Assembly: GCA_016933175.1 (NCBI GenBank)
Contig: JAFGBK010000022.1
Span: forward strand, 1 to 64,000
Length of the DNA stretch: 64,000 bases
Source of the DNA: Candidatus Krumholzibacteriota bacterium
GTDB taxonomy: Bacteria; Krumholzibacteriota; Krumholzibacteriia; JACNKJ01
Reading direction: 5' to 3'
The notes beneath the pieces are model-generated. The model was not told the origin of the DNA. It saw nothing but the letters and a program-made list of their open reading frames with translations, and did not search any database. A program made the translations under genes and the position numbers. Shown piece after piece: positions 35,429 to 43,445 of this stretch. Positions within the stretch are counted from its first letter, which is position 1. Every line of letters begins with the position of its first letter.

Positions 35429-35458
35429 CTGACGCGCACCCGCGACCTCTGGTATACT
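35429..35458 (+). promoter_or_regulatory. Predicted promoter of the interrupted PQQ-like gene
   Basis: CTGACG (35429-35434), an 18-base spacer and TATACT (35453-35458) with a TGG extension. The leader is about 62 bases. Confidence 0.5.
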
Positions 35459-35519
35459 GAAGCCGCGCCGGGCCCTGCGGCCCGGCGTCTCCGTCACCCA
35501 CCGTTTGGAAGGAGCTGGC

Positions 35520-37154
35520 ATGCGGGCATTGCCCTGTCTCCTCGCCCTCCTCGTCCTCGCCGCGCCGGCGGCCGCCCTCGACCTGGAATGGGCGCGGACC
35601 CATGACGGCGGCGCCGCCTACACGGACGAGGCCGTCGCCGCCCTGGTGGATCCCGCCGGCGATCTGATCGTCGGCGGCGTCAGCCACGACGGCGTCACCG
35701 GCGCCGATCTGCTGCTGCGCAAGCTGGACCGGGCCACCGGCGATCCCCTCTGGACCCTGCGCGTTCCGTCCTACGACGGAAACGACATGGCTCTCACCGC
35801 CATGGAGTGGGACGGTCGCGGGGACCTCCTGGTGGCGTCCTACATCGTCGGCTGCGCGGGCTGAGGCCACGGCGACGACATCGTCGTCCTCAAGGTGGAC
35901 GACGAGGCTGGAGAGGTTCTCTGGTCCAAGCACTACACCGGCACCGAGGATCACCACGAGACGGCCTACGGCCTGGCGGTGGGCCCCGGCGGCGACGCCT
36001 ATGTGGTCGGCCGCACGACGACCGCCTCCCACGGCGAGGACGTCCTGGCCCTGCGCCTGGCCGCCGCTGACGGGGAGATCGTCTGGCTCCAGCAGGTGGA
36101 CGGCCCCGCCCACGACGCCGACTGGGCCAGCGGCGCGGTGGCGACGGCGAGCGGCGACCTGCTGGTCGGCGGCGTCAGCCTCGATGCCGCGGGGACGGTG
36201 GACTTCCTCGCCCTGCGCCTGGCGGCCGCCGACGGGCGCGTCCTCTGGCAGAAGCGCCTGCCCGGTGCCCTCAACGCGCCCTCGCGCGACGTCTGGCTCG
36301 CGCCGACCGGCACCGGCGATCCGATCATGTCCGGCCGCGGGGACGACGGCACCATCGTCCTGATGCGCCTGGCGGCGGCCGACGGCGACACCCTCTGGAC
36401 CACGCGCTACGACTCCCCAGTCCCCGGCTGGGAGGAGCCGCGCGCCCTGCGCGTGGACGGCGAGGACAACGCCGTCCTCCTGGCGGTGAGCGGCGGCGAC
36501 TGGCTGACCCTGCGCGTTGGCGGCGACCTGGGCACGATCCTCTGGGAGGAGTTCTACGACGGGCCCGGCGGCGGCTGGGACCGCCCCGCCGGCCTGGCCC
36601 TGACGGACGAAGCCGTGCTCCTCTGCGGCTTCGTCGACGGCGGCGCGAGCGCCTGGGACGCCGCCGTCGTGGCGCGGGACCTGGCCAGCGGCGCCTTCCT
36701 CTGGGAGCTGATCTGGGACGGCGCGGACGCCCTGAGCGACGAGCTGGCCGCCGTGGCGGCCGGCCCCGACGGGGACGTCTACGGCGTGGGCTACAGCTAC
36801 GCCTGGGCGACGGACATGGACCTGCTGGCCCTGCGCTGGCGGGAGGACGGCACGGCCGCGCCGGGCGGCCCGGCGGCGGGCGCGCGCGCCCTGCCGGCCT
36901 GGCCCAATCCCTTCCGCGACCGCACCACCTTGCGCCTCGACCTGCCGCGCGGCGGCCGCCTGGCGGCCGCCGTCTACGACCTGCGCGGCCGCCTGGTGCG
37001 GCGCCTGGACGGGACCCGTGCCGCGGACGGCGGCGATCTGCTGGTCTGGGACGGCACCGACGCCGCCGGGCGCCCGGTGCCCGCGGGGCTCTACCTCGTC
37101 CGGGCCCGCGCGGGCGGCGAGGAGCGGCTCGCCCGCGTCCTGCGCCTGCGCTGA
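35520..37154 (+). pseudogene. Exported PQQ-like beta-propeller protein interrupted by an in-frame TGA
   Basis: ATG 35520 follows AAGGAG. The frame runs through a signal peptide (1-19) and propeller-type repeats (for example LLLRKLDRATGDPLWTLRVP) to a TGA at 35862-35864. It then continues in the same frame, without any shift, to 37154, with further blades (DIVVLKVDDEAGEVLWSKHY) and a FlgD-like sorting module (AWPNPFRDRTTLRLDLPRGG, GRLVRRLDG, GLYLVRARAG). Full length would be 544 residues. The TGA context is VGCAG-stop-GHGDD. It may be a point mutation, an assembly error, or a recoded selenocysteine in a CxxU pair; there is no evidence of a frameshift or other damage. Confidence 0.8.
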
Positions 37155-37182
37155 TCGCGGCGGCTGGCTGGCGCTGGACGCG

Positions 37183-37214
37183 AAACGCCCCGGGGCTTCG
37201 CCCCGGGGTGTTTT
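37183..37214 (+). terminator. Rho-independent terminator of the PQQ-like gene
   Basis: AAACGCCCCGGGGC pairs with GCCCCGGGGTGTTT (14 bp with one G-T) around TTC, and the T-run forms the end of the stem. The following 230 bases to 37446 are richer in A/T, contain TATACT at 37313 and no gene, and probably hold the regulatory region of the next operon. Confidence 0.85.
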
Positions 37215-37446
37215 CGCGAGTGGGCCGGCGGCGCGCGGCCGCCAGACATTCGTTACTTCAAGCGATATCCCGCATGGCCGTAACATTACCGCCACCGCCG
37301 CCACGGATGTCTTATACTTAGTGAAGAATGTGTTAATTTCCGTGTTTGTGGTGTGAAGGATTGACGGGCAGGATCTCCCGGATGTCCCTGTTGCGACAAG
37401 GGAGAATGATACCGGTGCGACAACAGCAAGCGACGGAAATGGGATC

Positions 37447-38532
37447 GTGACTCATGCCCGGATGCTGATCCTCGCCGGAGTCCTGGCGGCCGTCGTCCTC
37501 GCCGGCTTCATCGGCACGCGCGTCCACCAAGCCATCAGCTTCGGTAGCCCCTGCCGCCTGCTGGCGCAGGCGGAGTGGCTCCTCCTCCAGGCCGGCGAGG
37601 ACGCTCTGGAGGCGTCGCTGCAGGACCGGCGGAGCGAGAGCCGGCGCCAGATAGACCTGTACCGCTTCCAGCGCGGCGACATGATCCGCTTCCGGATCGC
37701 CCCGGGCATCGCCCTTGGCGACAGCGTCATGGCGGGGCAGGAGCTGGCGTGCATGGAGTCGCGCGAGGACAGGCAGCGCCTGGACCAGTTGCTGCCCCAG
37801 CTCGAGGAGGCGCGGGCGCTCCTGCGCGAGGCGGAGACCGGGGAGCGCGTGGAGACCGTGGACCAGATCCGCAGCGAGGTCGCGGCGGCGCGCGCGCGCA
37901 GCGAGCGCTGGGACTCGGAATCGGCGCGGGTGGAATCCCTCTGGCGGCAGGGGATCACCAGCGAGGCCGAGCAGGAGACGGCCGCGGCGCGCCGGCGCGA
38001 GGCGGCGGCCGAGCTGGCGGCCCTGGAGAACAAGCTGCGGGCCGCCGTGGCCGGCGAGAAGGAGGAGACCGTCGCCGCGCACCGGGCGCGGGTGGATCTG
38101 CTCGAGCAGCAGGTCCGCGACGCACGGGCGCTGATCGAGGGCGGCCTCATCCGCTGTCCCATCGCGGGCCGGTTCATGACCCTGGCCGGCGACTCAGCGC
38201 TGGTCCGCGTCGCCGACGTGGACACGCTCTACGCCGTGGCGCCCGTGCCGCCTTCGCGGGCGTCGATGCTCCGCGTCGGCGACCGGGTGCGCTACGTCGC
38301 CGGCGCGCTCCGGAGCGGCGCGGCGGCCGGGCGCGTGGTACGCATCGACTGCCACGCCTCGTACCAGGGAGAGCGCACCTTTTTCTGGGTGACGGCGGTC
38401 CTGCCGAATCCGGACGGCCGTCTCCAGCCGGGCGTCAGGGGCAGCCTGCGCTTCGAGGGTCGGGAGGTCAACCTGCTGCGCTGGCTCGCTGACCAGATGC
38501 GGCACGCTTCGGACCGGACGCTGGGGATCTGA
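37447..38532 (+). CDS. HlyD/membrane-fusion-type adaptor protein
   Basis: This encodes 361 residues with an N-terminal anchor (5-24), a barrel-sandwich half-motif (IAPGIALGDSVMAGQELACM), a long antiparallel coiled coil (about 95-225, with RQRLDQLLPQLEEARALLRE and later LLEQQVRDARALIEGG), the second half-motif (LIRCPIAGRFMT) and a beta-barrel region (VAPVPPSRASMLRVGDRVRY). This is the layout of periplasmic adaptor proteins. No ABC or RND pump gene is adjacent; instead VTC and DUF4956 genes follow. The start is GTG at 37447, with only a weak site, so the exact N-terminus is open. Confidence 0.75.
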   Translation: MTHARMLILAGVLAAVVLAGFIGTRVHQAISFGSPCRLLAQAEWLLLQAGEDALEASLQDRRSESRRQIDLYRFQRGDMIRFRIAPGIALGDSVMAGQELACMESREDRQRLDQLLPQLEEARALLREAETGERVETVDQIRSEVAAARARSERWDSESARVESLWRQGITSEAEQETAAARRREAAAELAALENKLRAAVAGEKEETVAAHRARVDLLEQQVRDARALIEGGLIRCPIAGRFMTLAGDSALVRVADVDTLYAVAPVPPSRASMLRVGDRVRYVAGALRSGAAAGRVVRIDCHASYQGERTFFWVTAVLPNPDGRLQPGVRGSLRFEGREVNLLRWLADQMRHASDRTLGI

Positions 38533-38593
38533 GCGCGCGACATCGCGGCGGTGGGGCTTCGAGGACCGGCCGCCGGCATGCTGAGAGGTCTTG

Positions 38594-39394
38594 ATGCTGG
38601 AGCAACGTCGCGAACGCCTGGAACTCAAGTACTTCATCCGGGATGGCGAGGTCCCGGCGCTGCGCGCGCTCATCGCGCCCTTCACGCGGCTCGACCGGCA
38701 CGCCGCCACCTGCGAGGGCGGTCGCTACGTCGTGCGGAGCGTCTACTTCGACACGCCCGACATGCGCTTCTACTGGGAGAAGGAAGCCGGCGTGAAGATC
38801 CGCAAGAAGCTGCGCCTGCGCACCTACAACAGCCCCGCCGACGGGGCGCCGGGCTTCGTCGAGATCAAGCGCAAGTACGGCAACATCGTGCGCAAGGAGC
38901 GCGTCCAGCTGCCGGTGGAGGAGGCCATCGCCGTCCTCGAGGGCGCCGCGTCCCCGAGCGGGCTGCCGGATCTGTCCCGCGCCTCGCGGGACAGCCTCGA
39001 CCGCTTCCTGGCCCTGCAGCAACTGCTGGGGCTCCGGCCGACGGTGCTCGTCGTCTACGAACGGGAGCCCTACGTGGGACGGGATGATCCCCGCGTGCGC
39101 GTCACCTTCGACTGCGACGTGCGGAGCATGATCCACCCGGCGATCGACGAGATCTTCGACCAGCGGAGCCTGCGCTACGTGACCGGCCGGCGGCAGGTGC
39201 TGGAGCTGAAGTTCGACGGCGCCATGCCGCCGTGGCTGCGGCCGCTGACCGCGTGCCTGGATCGCAGCCACCAGGCCATCTCCAAGTACTGCCGGGGCGT
39301 CGACATCTGGGGGCCGGTCGGGCGCGGATCATGGGGAGCGGCGCGCCGGGGCGCGCCGCGCGAATACATGAGAGCAAAGAGGGCGGGATGCTGA
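38594..39394 (+). CDS. VTC-domain polyphosphate polymerase-like protein
   Basis: This encodes 266 residues forming a single VTC domain, the triphosphate-tunnel fold that polymerises ATP gamma-phosphates in yeast vacuoles. The basic tunnel strands are visible: RLELKYFIRDG, YVVRSVYFDTPDM, VKIRKKLRLRTYN, GFVEIKRKYGN and VLELKFDGAMPPWLRPL. All expected Lys/Arg/Glu positions are occupied, so catalysis is plausible. ATG at 38594 follows GAGAGG. The end overlaps the DUF4956 gene by seven bases. In bacteria this domain commonly pairs with DUF4956 membrane proteins, as here. Confidence 0.9.
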   Translation: MLEQRRERLELKYFIRDGEVPALRALIAPFTRLDRHAATCEGGRYVVRSVYFDTPDMRFYWEKEAGVKIRKKLRLRTYNSPADGAPGFVEIKRKYGNIVRKERVQLPVEEAIAVLEGAASPSGLPDLSRASRDSLDRFLALQQLLGLRPTVLVVYEREPYVGRDDPRVRVTFDCDVRSMIHPAIDEIFDQRSLRYVTGRRQVLELKFDGAMPPWLRPLTACLDRSHQAISKYCRGVDIWGPVGRGSWGAARRGAPREYMRAKRAGC

Positions 39395-40065
39395 ACGATC
39401 TGGTGGCGAGCGGAGAGCGCTTCGAGCTCGTCGACATCATGGCCAATGTCCTCATCGCCTTCGTGATCGGGACGGCCATCGCGCTCATCTACCGGCGGAC
39501 GCACCGGGGCTTCAACTACTCCTGTTCCTTCGTGAACACCCTGGTGCTGCTGCCGATGATCACGACCGTCGTGATGATGGTGATCGGCAACAGCCTGGCC
39601 CGGGCCTTCGGCCTGGTCGGCGCCATGTCCATCATCCGCTTCCGCACCGTCGTCAAGGACACGCGCGACACGGCCTTCGTCTTCTTGGCGCTGGCCGCGG
39701 GCCTGGCCGCGGGCGCCGGCTACCACCTCATCGCGCTGCTCGGCTCGGGGCTGGTGCTCCTGATGATCCTGCTGCTCCACGCCGGCAACTTCGGCTCCGT
39801 GCGGAACCACGAGCAGCTCCTGCGCTTCTCCGTGTCCCCGGACGAGCGTGGCGCGATGCTGCACGAGCCCGCCTTCAACGAGTTCCTGCGACACAGCTCC
39901 CTGGTCAACATCCAGACCCACCACGACGGCAGGCTGCTCGAGCTCAGCTACTACGTGCGCCTGCGCGCCCCCGAGCGTGCGCGGGACTTCGTCGCGGTGC
40001 TGGGGGCGATCGATGGCATCAGCGGAGTGACCCTGATCTCGATGGAGGATGTCGCCGAGCCCTGA
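39388..40065 (+). CDS. DUF4956 membrane protein, VTC partner
   Basis: This encodes 225 residues with four spans in the first 130 (about 17-35, 45-70, 92-110 and 112-130) and a cytosolic alpha/beta domain after them. The signature GLVGAMSIIRFRTVVKDTRDTAFVFLALAAG, containing basic residues within the membrane, is typical of DUF4956. The C-terminal domain ends with a ferredoxin-like fold (LLELSYYVRLRAPERARDFV, GVTLISMEDVAE). I infer that it forms a channel or anchor receiving the product of the VTC enzyme; the actual activity of DUF4956 is not established. Confidence 0.88.
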   Translation: MLNDLVASGERFELVDIMANVLIAFVIGTAIALIYRRTHRGFNYSCSFVNTLVLLPMITTVVMMVIGNSLARAFGLVGAMSIIRFRTVVKDTRDTAFVFLALAAGLAAGAGYHLIALLGSGLVLLMILLLHAGNFGSVRNHEQLLRFSVSPDERGAMLHEPAFNEFLRHSSLVNIQTHHDGRLLELSYYVRLRAPERARDFVAVLGAIDGISGVTLISMEDVAEP

Positions 40066-40082
40066 CCGCCGCCCGCCCGGCC

Positions 40083-40430
40083 CTAGCCGCCTGCCTCGTA
40101 CTGCCGCAGCGCCAGCCAGGCCTCCCCCGCGTAGGTGACGGCGGGGCCGGCGCCCATGAAGACGGCCACGCCGATGGCCTCGGCGATCTCCTCGCGCGTG
40201 GCGCCCGCCTCGCGGGCGCGCTTGACGTGGGATGCGACGCAGCCGTCGCAGCGGGCGCAGATGGCGATGCCCAGGCTGATCAGCTCCTTCGTCTTGTGGC
40301 TGAGGGCGCCGTCCTTCACGGCGGACTCCTTCATCCGGTTGAAGCTGGCCAGGACGCGGGGGATGGCCTCGGCGAGGGCGGCGCCCTGGGCCTGGTCTTC
40401 GTCGTAGAGGGCGGGGTAGTCCTTGGGCAT
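40083..40430 (-). CDS. Carboxymuconolactone decarboxylase/AhpD-like protein
   Basis: This encodes 115 residues. The redox motif CARCDGCVASHVKRA has C61, C64 and H68 (C-x2-C-x3-H), as in AhpD-type alkylhydroperoxidase-like proteins; the all-helical fold and length match the family. It probably acts as a small thiol peroxidase-type protein in the cytosol. ATG at 40430 follows AAAGGAGAGCC. It is convergent with the DUF4956 gene and may be transcribed with the upstream nucleotidyltransferase (38-base gap). Confidence 0.92.
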   Translation of the reverse strand: MPKDYPALYDEDQAQGAALAEAIPRVLASFNRMKESAVKDGALSHKTKELISLGIAICARCDGCVASHVKRAREAGATREEIAEAIGVAVFMGAGPAVTYAGEAWLALRQYEAGG

Positions 40431-40468
40431 GGCTCTCCTTTCGGGTCGGCGGCCCGGCCGGCGGGGAT

Positions 40469-41272
40469 CTAGTCGCCGGCCGCCGGCCGCGCGATCGCCC
40501 ATTCGCCGCGGTCGAGGGCGGCTAGCTGCTCGTCGAAGAGGTTGACGGCGCGGGCCTGGCATGCGCCGAGCTCCGCCAGGGAGGCCGGCAGGGACAGGGC
40601 TTCCAGCTCCTCGCGCCAGCGGTCGGGCAGGTCGCGGTCCAGGTAGCGCGAGCCGTAGTCGAAGCGCTCGGGGCAGTGGCGCATCCGCAGCAGCTCGATG
40701 AGCGGCCGCAGCGTGACGGCCTGATAGCCCGCGGCGGCCTCCACCGGCAGGCCGCGGCGCACGGCCTTGCTCACCATGGGCTGGAACAGCGGAAACTGCG
40801 CCCGCAGGGTCTCCAGGCGTCCGCGCATCTTCGCCAGGTGGGCTTCCCAGTCCATCGGCGGCGGCGCCAGCAAGCCGTCGCGGTCGAACAGCGCCATGGC
40901 CTCGCCGTGGCGCTCGATCTCCAGGAAGCGGTCCTCGCCGCTGACCTTCATCACCACCAGGTCCAGGAAGTGGTCGGGATCGGCGTCCGCCAGCATGAGC
41001 AGCTCCTGGGAGTGCCCGTGCCAGGCGGGCTCCGGGAAGCGGAACCGACGGGTGATGGGGGACAGGGCCGCCAGCGCCGCGTGAATGGCGGCGAAGGCGT
41101 CCTCCACGCGGTCGTCCTCGACGATGAACTGCATGTCGATGTCCGAGAGAGCGTCGGTGCGACCCGAGGCGTCGCTGCCGCCGAGCCAGGCGGCGCGGAC
41201 CCAGTCCTGCGCCGCCATGGCCCGGGCGAGGGCGTCGATCATGTCCTGGCGCGTCACGGCGAAGTCTGGCAT
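40469..41272 (-). CDS. MNT-type nucleotidyltransferase (aminoglycoside 6-adenylyltransferase-like)
   Basis: This encodes 267 residues. The polymerase-beta-type motif GGSDASGRTDALSDIDMQFI contains G31/S33 and the metal-binding D44 and D46. A helical C-terminal half (HSQELLMLADADPDHFLDL, EIERHGEAMALFDRD, LIELLRMRHCPERFDYGSRY) resembles the AadK/streptomycin adenylyltransferase layout. Such proteins are widespread and usually not resistance determinants; the substrate is unknown. ATG 41272 follows GGAGGAAACGCA. Confidence 0.85.
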   Translation of the reverse strand: MPDFAVTRQDMIDALARAMAAQDWVRAAWLGGSDASGRTDALSDIDMQFIVEDDRVEDAFAAIHAALAALSPITRRFRFPEPAWHGHSQELLMLADADPDHFLDLVVMKVSGEDRFLEIERHGEAMALFDRDGLLAPPPMDWEAHLAKMRGRLETLRAQFPLFQPMVSKAVRRGLPVEAAAGYQAVTLRPLIELLRMRHCPERFDYGSRYLDRDLPDRWREELEALSLPASLAELGACQARAVNLFDEQLAALDRGEWAIARPAAGD

Positions 41273-41465
41273 TGCGTTTCCTCCGGGGAAAAGCGGGGGG
41301 GAGCGGGCGGAACGCGCGCAGGATAGCACAGGAACGCGCCGCGCGGAGGGGATTCTCGCGCGCGGCGGCGCGCGGCGGCCGGGCCGCGCACGGACATTGC
41401 ATGGCCGCCGGGGAACACCGTGGCGCGCGTGCGCGATGGGGCGCCGTGCGCCGCGGACGAGAGCG

Positions 41466-43445
41466 ATGATCCACGACCGGGAAGAGTACGGCACGACGGC
41501 GGCGGAACACGCGCCGCCTGTCGCGGCAAACCCTGCGGATGCGACGCCGCCGCACGCCGACGACGGGCCGCACCGGGACCTCCTGGCGTCCTGGGACCGG
41601 CTCTTCGCCATCGGTCCCCTTTACCCGCCCGGCAACACGCGGTTCACCGCCGTCGCCGGCTCCTTGCGCACCCGGATGGTCGGCCTGCTCGACGGCGCGC
41701 CGACCCTCGTCGTGGACGTCGGGCGCGACTTCGTCGTGGTCCAGAACCTGGCCCTGCCCCGCGAGAGCCTGGACAGTCGCCAGCTCGTCGAGGTCCTCGA
41801 GGCCCTGGGCGTTTCCCGTCTCGAGGTGGACGCCGGCGTCGACGCGGACGACCTGCACGTCTTCGTCCTGCGCATCATCGCCCTCCGGCGCGAGCTGATC
41901 CTCGCCAAGGATTTCCGCCACTGCGAGTTCGAAGGCCTGCCTGCGGGATTCCGCCTGCGCCAGCGCGAGTTCGGCCTGCGCCAGGGCGAGGATGGCGTCG
42001 CCCTGACCGGCCCCGGCGCCGCGGAGGCGGCCCTCGAGCGCCTGCTCGCCGGCAAGGACGAGCGCGAGCTGTCCGAGGAGGAGCGGCGGGCCTGCCGCGA
42101 GCAGGCGGGCCGCATCCTCGCGCGCCTGGCGGAGCGCTGGGAGGTGGGCTCCGGGCCCGACGGCCGGGATTTCGGACGTTCCCTGGAGGAGGTGCTGAGC
42201 CTGGGCATCCAGGCCATCGAGGAGGGGCTGGGCGCCCTGGCCGAGGCAGGCCCCGAGGGCCTGGCCGGCTTCGTGGCGGACGCCGAGCGCGCCGTGGGTC
42301 TGGCGGCGGACGAGGAGTCCGTCCGGGTCCTGCTGGATATCCTGCGGGAGGTCTCGAGCGAGAAGGGCGTCGACCACCGCGGCGGCGCGGAGCCGGTGGC
42401 AGCGGAGGGCAGCGATCACTTCCTCGACCTGGACGTCCTGCGCCAGGAGCTGGACGCCCTCGGCGGCGCGGGCGACGCACTCGACACCCTGGCGCCGCCC
42501 GACCGGGCCGAGTACCTCTCCGTGCTGCTCCGCTTCCTGCTGGAGAGCGGGGAGGGGAAGGCGGCGCCGCCGCGCGACCTGGCGGCCCAGCTCGCCGAGT
42601 GCCTGGCCGGCGAGGCCAGCCCGCGCGAGGCGCAGGTCCTGGTCATGGCTCTCGGCGAGCTGCTCGCCCGCGGCGACACGAGTCAGGCCGATCGCATCCT
42701 GCCGCTGATCCTCGGGCCGCTGCGCGCCGACGGCACGGTGCTGGCGCGCCTCCTGCTCGCCCTGGGCGAGGATGCGGGCCCGGACGCGCAGGAGGCCCTC
42801 TGGCCCCACCTGGTGGACGTCGTCCTGCTGGGCGCTACGGGCGGCGATGCGGGCCTTCAGCGGCGCCTGCATCGCCTGGCCGCGTCGCTGGAGCCCGCGC
42901 GGGCCCTGCGGGCGCTGCGCCGCCTGGAGCACCGGGACGCCCTGCTCGAGGGGCGGCTGGCGACCCAGCTCCTGCGGCCGCCGCCACAGACCCTCTATCC
43001 CGTCTTCGCCCTGCTGCTGCGATCCTCGCGGGCGCCGATCGTGGCCGGCCAGCTCCAGGAGGGGCTGCGGGCCCGGCCGCCGTCCTGGATTACCAAGGGT
43101 CTGCTCGATCTGCCGGCGTCCGGCGCATCGCGCCAGCGGGATCTCCTGACCGCCGTGCTGCGCGGCCGCGAGGATCCCGAGGGCCTCCACCGCGCGGAGG
43201 GCGCCACCCTGCGCGAGGCGCTGGGCGCCCTGCCCCGCGAGCGCCGGGACGAGCCCTGGGTCGGCGCGATGCTGGCGCGCCTGGCCGCGCATCCCGGCAA
43301 GGCGACCGAGGCCCTGCTCGAGCGGGTGCGTCGCGAACGGCGCCGACTGCTGTGGGCCGCCTGGCCGGCGCCCTGCCGCCGGGCGGCGGCCGGCGCCCTG
43401 CAGGCGCTGCGCGTCGAGGCCGGCGGCGGGGAGGACGGGCCGTGA
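41466..43445 (+). CDS. Helical-repeat protein, partner of the HD-GYP protein
   Basis: This encodes 659 residues and is soluble. An N-terminal domain (about 40-180) contains LYPPGNTRFTAVAGSLRTRM, LVVDVGRDFVVVQNLAL and LEVDAGVDADDLHVFVLRII. The rest is helical with HEAT-like leucine/alanine periodicity (for example RALRALRRLEHRDALLEGRL, LYPVFALLLRSSRAPIVAGQ). The N-terminal domain recalls that of the next gene, which begins inside this stop codon (GTGA overlap), so the two are coupled and probably bind each other. ATG 41466 has a weak site. No enzymatic motif is seen. Confidence 0.7.
   Translation: MIHDREEYGTTAAEHAPPVAANPADATPPHADDGPHRDLLASWDRLFAIGPLYPPGNTRFTAVAGSLRTRMVGLLDGAPTLVVDVGRDFVVVQNLALPRESLDSRQLVEVLEALGVSRLEVDAGVDADDLHVFVLRIIALRRELILAKDFRHCEFEGLPAGFRLRQREFGLRQGEDGVALTGPGAAEAALERLLAGKDERELSEEERRACREQAGRILARLAERWEVGSGPDGRDFGRSLEEVLSLGIQAIEEGLGALAEAGPEGLAGFVADAERAVGLAADEESVRVLLDILREVSSEKGVDHRGGAEPVAAEGSDHFLDLDVLRQELDALGGAGDALDTLAPPDRAEYLSVLLRFLLESGEGKAAPPRDLAAQLAECLAGEASPREAQVLVMALGELLARGDTSQADRILPLILGPLRADGTVLARLLLALGEDAGPDAQEALWPHLVDVVLLGATGGDAGLQRRLHRLAASLEPARALRALRRLEHRDALLEGRLATQLLRPPPQTLYPVFALLLRSSRAPIVAGQLQEGLRARPPSWITKGLLDLPASGASRQRDLLTAVLRGREDPEGLHRAEGATLREALGALPRERRDEPWVGAMLARLAAHPGKATEALLERVRRERRRLLWAAWPAPCRRAAAGALQALRVEAGGGEDGP

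Noticed and set aside
35877..35891. GACGAC-ATC-GTCGTC hairpin as a SECIS element
   Set aside because: The position after the TGA is suitable, but the three-base loop lacks the G/U bases needed for SelB recognition, so it is not annotated as a SECIS.
40083..43292. 1069-residue minus-strand open frame
   Set aside because: Only its last 115 codons (the AhpD-like protein) have a family match and a ribosome-binding site. The rest lies opposite the helical-repeat protein gene and in another frame of the nucleotidyltransferase gene.
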